Of a stretch of DNA of 59,091 nucleotides, positions 58,301 to 59,091 are shown one piece after another. Every line of letters begins with the position of its first letter. Positions within the stretch are counted from its first letter, which is position 1. The position numbers were made by a program, and so were the translations under genes. Location of the stretch: the NCBI GenBank assembly GCA_002503285.1, contig DARI01000003.1, positions 1 through 59,091 on the forward strand. The letters are read 5' to 3'. This DNA is from Euryarchaeota archaeon UBA557. Lineage in GTDB: Archaea > Thermoplasmatota > Poseidoniia > Poseidoniales > Thalassarchaeaceae. The notes beneath the pieces are model-generated. The model was not told the origin of the DNA, did no database searches, and was given only the letters and a program-made list of their open reading frames with translations.

Positions 58301-59091
58301 TTTTAGATCCCTTTACAGGAATTATCTCTGGTACGTCTTTAGTACAGTATAATCATTTAATCTTGGAATATTCCCATACAGTAATAGGAATTAATGGCCA
58401 ATATAACTTTTCATATACTTTAGATTTCGATATAAATCCAGAAATAATTGAGGATCTGGACTCAGATGGAGATGGTTGGAACGACCAGAATGAGTTGGAT
58501 TGTAATACGTCCATTATTGATTCTGAATCATACCCAAATGATATTGATAAAGATGGTAAGTGTGACTTTTTAGATGATGATGATGATGGAGATGGGAGAG
58601 CTGATGACATAGATGCATTTGCTAATGATTCATACGCATGGGATGACACAGATGGAGATGGAATTCCGGATGAAGTTACCTGCAACTATGCAACAAATTC
58701 AAGTTTTTGCATATCATTAAATTTAATATCTGATGATGATGATGATGGTGATGGTTGGAATGATACTGAAGAAATAAATTGTGCAACAAATCCAAAGGAT
58801 AATTCTAGCACTCCATTAGATGATGATAACAATGGTATTTGTGATTATTTGGAGTTAGAAGAAATAACTTCAAATAAAATATATTGGGTAATTTGTTTTC
58901 CATTAGTTTTACTATTATTATTATTGTTGTGGCTATTGAATCCATGGGGCGTAAATGATGATGAAATTAGAGGTCCGGAGCCACCATATACCAGTTCATC
59001 TCATAAGTTCGCATCTGGAACTGGCGAATATGAAAATCCATTCATATTGAAACAATTGAATGGAATAAGGCCCGGAGGAAGTGCAGAAAGT
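43384..59091 (+). CDS. giant cell-surface protein: RCC1, beta-propeller, TSP3 and He_PIG repeats; open at right edge
   Basis: One frame of 5236 codons from ATG 43384 to the last base shows no stop at any point I read, so the C-terminus is missing. An N-terminal hydrophobic helix (AFLLVSLMIFSTQIAIL) is followed by seven RCC1-type repeats (about 43.54-44.78 kb). Then come a beta-propeller region, a TSP3 segment, three RCC1 repeats, a jelly-roll-like domain (46.47-46.91 kb) and two RCC1 repeats. Next are a long array of HISYYD-type propeller repeats (47.3-50.4 kb), about nine RCC1 repeats (50.44-52.09 kb), TSP3 and more propeller (to 53.6 kb). Last are He_PIG Ig-like domains (LPEGLNFDESTGIISG) alternating with TSP3 (53.6-58.85 kb), with an SBBP-like propeller at 53.92-55.33 kb. 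A membrane helix lies at 58879-58947, then a tail. Adhesion or large-ligand binding is inferred. Confidence 0.92.
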   Translation, partial: MITHKEVKAFLLVSLMIFSTQIAILERFDYSSNELKGLEQRFDSNNGDVTIISVGNSQSCAIGTDSKMKCWGDGSQGKTGHENIEDYGDESLEMGRYLYFTDVGEDLTFIDVALGNTFSCALVDDSSIKCWGENDKLGNSVGLIGSGSRGDGYLEMGVNVNTVNIGSWNANLIEAGGRHACAIVNDSSDDSVVCWGENSEGQIGVGNTNTIGDDSGDLVGGELPHVDLPSRGGISDLALGDDHTCVLWSDGEMACWGDNSGGQLGIGNTETIGDESNEMGSSLILVDLPTDRTATSITAGNDFTCAILDDASIACWGYGSDGRLGTGTITNEGDESDEIGDDLNIVNLGTGLGVSSADAGDSHICAILTNNDLKCWGKNDFGQLGYGNGLSIGDDDNEMGDNLNSISLGTGITPTLVQAGDSFTCSIMNNERVKCWGSGEDGRTGLGKTGATGDEGSEMGNNLDYVELFMPLEVFNLECDIEGEGIDSEIIALDSTSNNVGNKVSTTLSTEGCASISYVDDEVNAGKFAIYNDNKWTIEEIFLSDVTLVSTSIALDSSNIPHTFFMDDSSPLYYTKSNGEWILTELSASWLGSAMSVEIDALGNIYLFSLTSTELKIVVCLESSDCLDSSSWSEVGAISISSGGFGLDTDISFDNKIWIGYIDETSGSPDAELATCSSSCNVIGNWQQVVISNLGDVSSTNSSISLDIGSDNSIHVAHNNLANGLQYSNCDSNCITPSSWNTEDIPDVYSTGVHDIAAGPDLSIVILVGTPDGEITLHKKDNLWNYNQVRGTGDAGWMGLEITSLGQMWGFSFYPENPNSFYLLRQNGMTTAGLDLDIDGDGWLRIDEDSCGTDFRDSSSTPTDTDGDFICELIDGLVNEYPFIGESDSLAVGEKFACALLSDATVACWGDNSEGQLGHSSAGAKSEYAVLVDLPAGFSATTIDAGSAHACSVGEDYSLVCWGRNLQGQLGKGTFSAFDSPNYVTLPPGTGVSEFASGTNHNCIKSTNGDIYCWGESDDERLGPIINPSLSFSVTDNFSSNNLGWTSDHAYFTLNNAGYLYRQLVNYWSTFSIETEDRSFSFKPGSNIQFKVDARYFGDNGNSEKIRVYAGNTLISEIDYTTESEYNNWRYSSFYGYKTVNVDIPDSYVDDGQGSLKFEIYCYYCEVKIDDLNVSSIGLGGIEDQNIPTILSISGDSISELALGDRHSCVSSSTNSGNEKTQCWGYNGGSMENVLGKYNYNELNSARPISVDLSGPNSLVSSNWSSNYVISINAGSDFTCAIMDNRESLCWGKSAQTESVNPSVNTVISSGDIGRHPSIVLDDNNLWNIAYYDSTNGDIGIAKYNGLSWDIESVYSGSNNVGEGLDISLDKDGNKHIVAYDQTDSAISHITKLRNSSESIVNDDGQSYNPATVVDTDGNIHVAYYEHTGKTLQYTYFNGTSWSSPTLIDDVTNGLSGYGDIDLVIDSTGDLHLSYFNWQTNPSNDPLELTYATYDGSAWVTSALQDWTCSGSCDSAGFMTSMALDGNDYPHMSYYDQNNDTLRYTYYDGSSWTDETVTTDDNNNNGYHNSIDLDSNDYPRIAYFNATYGDLDLATWNGSAWTFEKVDSTNSVGNYPSIAIGSDDLTRIAYRYQSYADIKYATSTGTDWDFQTFVGDFNYELTLRLDNLDNPRISTINYSGTDNVVLFYNNSNEWKQYNVEDTSGMNSNQPHMFVDSNGTAYITYVDTSSDFVRYSIVYTNTVYVKNNLVSVDYGTPYSDISLHFDDSGRINAQYINAEDSQLNHLVVNDKGDIHSSPIDDYGATYNSIAVDSNGHMHVAYYNGTNTSLMYAKYNGVSWSIEEVDNEGNTGLWPSIEIDNQDIPHISYISDQNTLKYAKLNASSWEVQLVDSGHSFDQTSIAINSTNHPHISYRSVAYNDSISSYEYLLRYSHHNGTDWITEDIRTSTRLSNFNSYTATGSSNSIAINSTNSIFITYEEDYYDDLYIAIKNNGSWTTTKVADYVYQSYGSDIAIDTSDGLHVAFTDVNGYDLHYAYCQNSCEVESSWIITTDVDASSSYQGYYPKIATDSNNNPHVAYHDDVGYDLEYAYCYSSCDIASSWIKQTLDSVGGDRPSIDIDGDDNIYISYYNTTGTSIDYIKIYSGVDEIINIANVGSHHYQLGSALSDLTLHLSYYNGNESSGKLQYSFKNTSTGSWENYVVDETSSKTGLYSDIDIDSNGYPHISYFDATGNKIKYAYFNGESWIISEISDVGSTSGYTSITLDSLDRAIIAYYDSTAGDLIMAKWNGEAWSIASQDDGSIARGTDIVTDDTGMSFIAYFDETDDDLKFVTASYETPILTGNSNYHISGTSLDNGRNPIESIDIGETHGCAIVQSILGCAGEAITGQLGNGVTTITTLDYVFVNSVPGWTPIEVSVSSSSDVNGGTSCAIYSNNVTDIRSIMCWGYGGDGQIGDGSSDSTDAPSSSNIVSIDGDSALGVVDSSNYYSTGPNDVKKISLSDFSSFGCAMSYVGHVKCWGYNGNGNLGIGNTTQIGDGPSEMGADLKFVQLGSNRTAKDIVVGNRHACAILDNDEIKCWGHNGYGQLGIENNTQIGDSYGEIWGDNILAVSLGDNHTALSISAGQYHTCAILNNGDVKCWGYNGYGQLGIGSTTNIGDGINEMGDNLQRVDLGYGRTALQIVSSDYSNCALLDSGLVKCWGRGNYGQLGIGSTATIGDGINEMGNNLEISRLGTNVTAVYLEGGFGNYCAVTNNKDVKCWGNNAYGQLGIGNGTQIGDSVNEMDDSLSKIDLGSGRTAISITGSPHTCAILDNEDFKCWGRGSYGQLGIGSTTNIGDGINEMGDNLITPELSTRYIKQIETGYFSTCAILFDDTIRCWGYNGNGNLGIGNTTNIGDGPSEMGSNMAITNLYLIPEDTDGDGWIDIWDNDDDNDGYLDLNDHLPFDYRDWRDYDNDGYGENVDTDDDDSSIRTSEQDTILTWSDSEEIACGYLPWSSLSTPSDYDGDGICDFLDDDIDGNGWNNTYQKQCYGEVSDSWQNTEIWGNTGLISNQDNVVYGGYDFIISDYGIKAFATYYNSYLSNGLIRYDGTMISSLASHSSSSYYDNFEVEEQNGLIYVANEYGIYYDDDVNGTNSFTAASAQYSSSYGGDIAISNDGDIVVKYSRAQNKITGSYLSGENFEFSLPTNLGSGGQIAFGPNDRLHLLEVDLTARESDLPVGFYHWYADLSNSMAGDSSVEWSDAELVLERNQSISSYSATTYSDADSYHADLHITNTGSIYAAMYNETDLWSSVNSGSGWSSQKISEETTNNEGVKISSDSTGTPHIAWINHTSDIVVLSTLTPSGWVDSEVWQSNGWETGYRNPKLTLRFDNSDEIFLMSANTNSSTSALIHHKVPLINPSYDYDPIDYDINGICDNLEYAVVDYGDVSLTFTNNIEGSQTPTFTGLEVVEIWIEGLPEGLIFNSTTGIISGTPINTDLTGTEITIYSNSSTSSYIFNLTIFVVSKSPTIAGISIMAYPSGGYGGGYTQHEYDSQGNLYYYGKYNYNSQWATDGISVSSGLNANDVYVAKRYSNGTWAWVTTIDSSSTVSSGELALDDNGNSYILGHSDGSIDLPGSEWDLPSRRSAFVISIDNLGEIRWSKAMHNTANSSAVIWDLDTIADSTAAAANIHINNITEEITFSGQFYSTLQSESGRNITLGNITMEISESLYNYKRPFVVRMNSAGEFMWIQTPELTTSYSPILQSMTVQESGIVNLFWKQYGTINLGNDTFGEIGKYSFIIGNIDSYGNWFSSNIISEDSGSKFSSTAFNAKMNILEDGDLIISIWSLSDISQLTISEEYHWFNDTCLDSLLLLRLDSMDGELKNSKEICLVNYGAQSSNYHSKVEIDSQDKIWLFIGNNQYNLGNHHRIMRLDSNFNTDFEEYMVYGANPANSFFTLWSDVTFDSYDNPLISFYCSISNLYWDGTLVPYTSQYKTIFMVDRISHTINGASPVYGESIMYGISGLSAMGGIDQIDSYQISPSLPEGLNFDESTGIISGIALTNSSLTNYTIWVNDTQMGNQQFNVSFDVRNGKPTVTYNQTEFIFERGLEIVSIIPTEINGSIVSWNVVPALPDGLNLGELNGTIWGTPIVNLTSTIFNLQVSSDGATRDIYFNFTINEPLAIIAYGNGTYIVGRDSSVSIYPTLGGGEVATFAITPTTLPMGLTFNSETGSITGTPLLVVGEVNYTVWANNTGGAVNTTFTLTVTGSGISLSFPTSSIQLVNGTEMQPIAGQTAGSAPNSWEISPELPIGLEFGNSNGTIWGTPGEFMNATTYTIWANTTGGETSNAQLIISVLIDTDGDGNADITDLDDDNDGWSDISENNCGNDPLDNNNYPSDADGDGICDNLDTNNDSIIVILYPLSELNVTVNESMAPLIPITSGGDITSWEIYPSLPSAIELDNSTGIISGMATTIFNQSLHTIWANNSIYSGYFNITIISSLLDTDNDGIPDETDLDDDNDGWSDIDEDACLTDTLDEEDMPIDTDGDGICDGADPNDDSEIFFSYPFNELDITVNSSISLNPYTTGGSVLTWEIYPQLPLNMEFNSDNGLIFGTPVSEFSPTNFTIWANNSQHSALFSLELSASLLDSDNDGYPDETDPDDDGDGWSDIDELNCSSNPLLFTSVPLDGDSDNICDNLDDVDDGEIYLTYSSVSQNLFVNEPMDVLVATVYGADVREWEISPELPLGLNLDSGLAYRSLSTVGTGAISGSPMFEFPLTIFTVWANNSQNSDSILITLKSSIPDLDDSYFDLLYLEDDVDLIIEFDEIYLEPEIFGGNVTNWTIAPLMPDGLIFNFTNGIISGAPLIAFNDTIFSISASNSVHIDIFNLTVSAEYLDSDLDGIPDIIDEDDDNDGWNDTIEIECGTEPLELYMSPDDLDGDGICNILDSTDDSPILFFYPNDKIVAIVGEEIQPIIPRIAPSGGDIIEYSIIPNLPDGLILDPFTGIISGTSLVQYNHLILEYSHTVIGINGQYNFSYTLDFDINPEIIEDLDSDGDGWNDQNELDCNTSIIDSESYPNDIDKDGKCDFLDDDDDGDGRADDIDAFANDSYAWDDTDGDGIPDEVTCNYATNSSFCISLNLISDDDDDGDGWNDTEEINCATNPKDNSSTPLDDDNNGICDYLELEEITSNKIYWVICFPLVLLLLLLLWLLNPWGVNDDEIRGPEPPYTSSSHKFASGTGEYENPFILKQLNGIRPGGSAES
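43540..44780 (+). repeat. first RCC1 repeat block, 180-nt period
   Basis: Seven repeats each carry xCAIxxxxxxKCWG followed by GQxGxG and a GDxxxEMG-like segment. The second Cys codon falls at 43591, 43771, 43963, 44146, 44326, 44506 and 44686, so most units are exactly 60 codons. RCC1 repeats normally form a seven-bladed propeller, and this block has exactly seven. Confidence 0.85.
47300..50390 (+). repeat. array of HISYYD-type beta-propeller repeats
   Basis: About 3 kb of the giant gene encodes repeated units with a core of SLDxDGNxxIAYYDxTNGDLxYAxxNGSSW, ending in a T-x-D phrase. Individual units have the variants HVAYYE, HMSYYD, HISYRS and HISYFD. Roughly 17 to 20 blades can be counted by eye, enough for two or three propellers. 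The exact number needs an alignment. Confidence 0.7.
50930..52090 (+). repeat. RCC1 repeat block with nearly identical DNA copies
   Basis: The DNA motif GGCCAACTTGGGATTGG begins at 51310, 51490, 51670 and 51847, spaced 180, 180 and 177 nt. Bases 51307-51365 are identical to 51844-51902, and identity continues past one mismatch. AATGGTAACCTTGGGATTGG near 50944 recurs near 52017. Such identity at silent positions indicates recent duplication or gene conversion. Confidence 0.85.
58879..58947 (+). other. C-terminal transmembrane segment of the giant protein
   Basis: The codons read IYWVICFPLVLLLLLLLWLLNPW after the last TSP3 repeat and before a charged tail (GVNDDEIRGPEPP). It marks the boundary between the external part and a cytoplasmic domain. 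That domain begins NPFILKQLNGIRPGGSAES and continues beyond the window. Confidence 0.8.

Noticed and set aside
43641..58685. Many minus-strand frames of 60-146 codons opposite the giant gene
   Set aside because: They are shadows of repetitive coding DNA, with no start context and no family character. The plus frame is continuous.
1..59091. Insertion sequences, integrases, attachment sites, CRISPR arrays or a replication origin
   Set aside because: I saw no transposase, integrase, Cas or Orc1/Cdc6 gene and no long terminal inverted repeats. Base use looks even along the window apart from the RNA genes.

Overview
The window looks like a low-GC, AT-rich chromosome segment from an uncultured marine euryarchaeon. 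Candidatus Poseidoniales (Marine Group II) is the best guess, and Marine Group III is the main alternative. Archaeal markers are RNA polymerase subunit L, elongation factor 1-beta next to its usual zinc-ribbon partner, an archaeal-type RNase P RNA, TruD, a DUF2240-like protein, an HTH_10 regulator and TATA-type promoters. The acyl-CoA dehydrogenase, 3-hydroxyacyl-CoA dehydrogenase and secreted subtilase fit a heterotroph degrading protein and lipid. The lineage is inferred from gene content, not from a marker phylogeny.

Region 1 (1-18.1 kb, minus strand) is a co-oriented block of very large exported proteins. It holds three acidic surface proteins rich in thrombospondin type-3 (TSP3, DxDxDG) repeats, the leftmost running off the window, and a roughly 2000-residue pyrolysin-like subtilase with a C-terminal membrane anchor. 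A 3-hydroxyacyl-CoA dehydrogenase lies among them. Region 2 (18.1-26 kb) is housekeeping: tRNA-Gln, an acyl-CoA dehydrogenase, a small membrane protein, AsnRS, tRNA-Lys, RpiA, RNase P RNA and an RND/MMPL-type exporter.

Region 3 (26-43.2 kb) is mixed. It begins with an exported thioredoxin-fold protein directly followed by a VKOR and a sugar-nucleotide epimerase, and a second exported thioredoxin-fold protein lies convergent to them. Then come RlmE, a second RND/MMPL protein, RpoL-TruD, EF-1beta with its zinc ribbon, a cupin, a DUF2240-like protein, a HEAT-repeat/small protein/DEAD-helicase operon, an 878-residue coiled-coil protein, a LysE-type exporter and an HTH_10 regulator.

Region 4 (43.4 kb to the right edge) is one reading frame of at least 5236 codons, still open at the edge. 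It encodes a giant cell-surface protein of Cys-paired RCC1 repeats, several beta-propeller arrays, TSP3 repeats and He_PIG Ig-like domains, ending in a membrane helix and a cytoplasmic tail. The HTH_10 regulator is divergent from it across a 177-nt promoter region.

A plausible link between regions is extracytoplasmic disulfide chemistry. The VKOR and the two exported CxxC proteins could oxidise the roughly 21 regularly spaced Cys pairs of the giant protein, while Ca2+ would fold the TSP3 arrays. The coordinates and motifs are read from the sequence; the functional link is inference.
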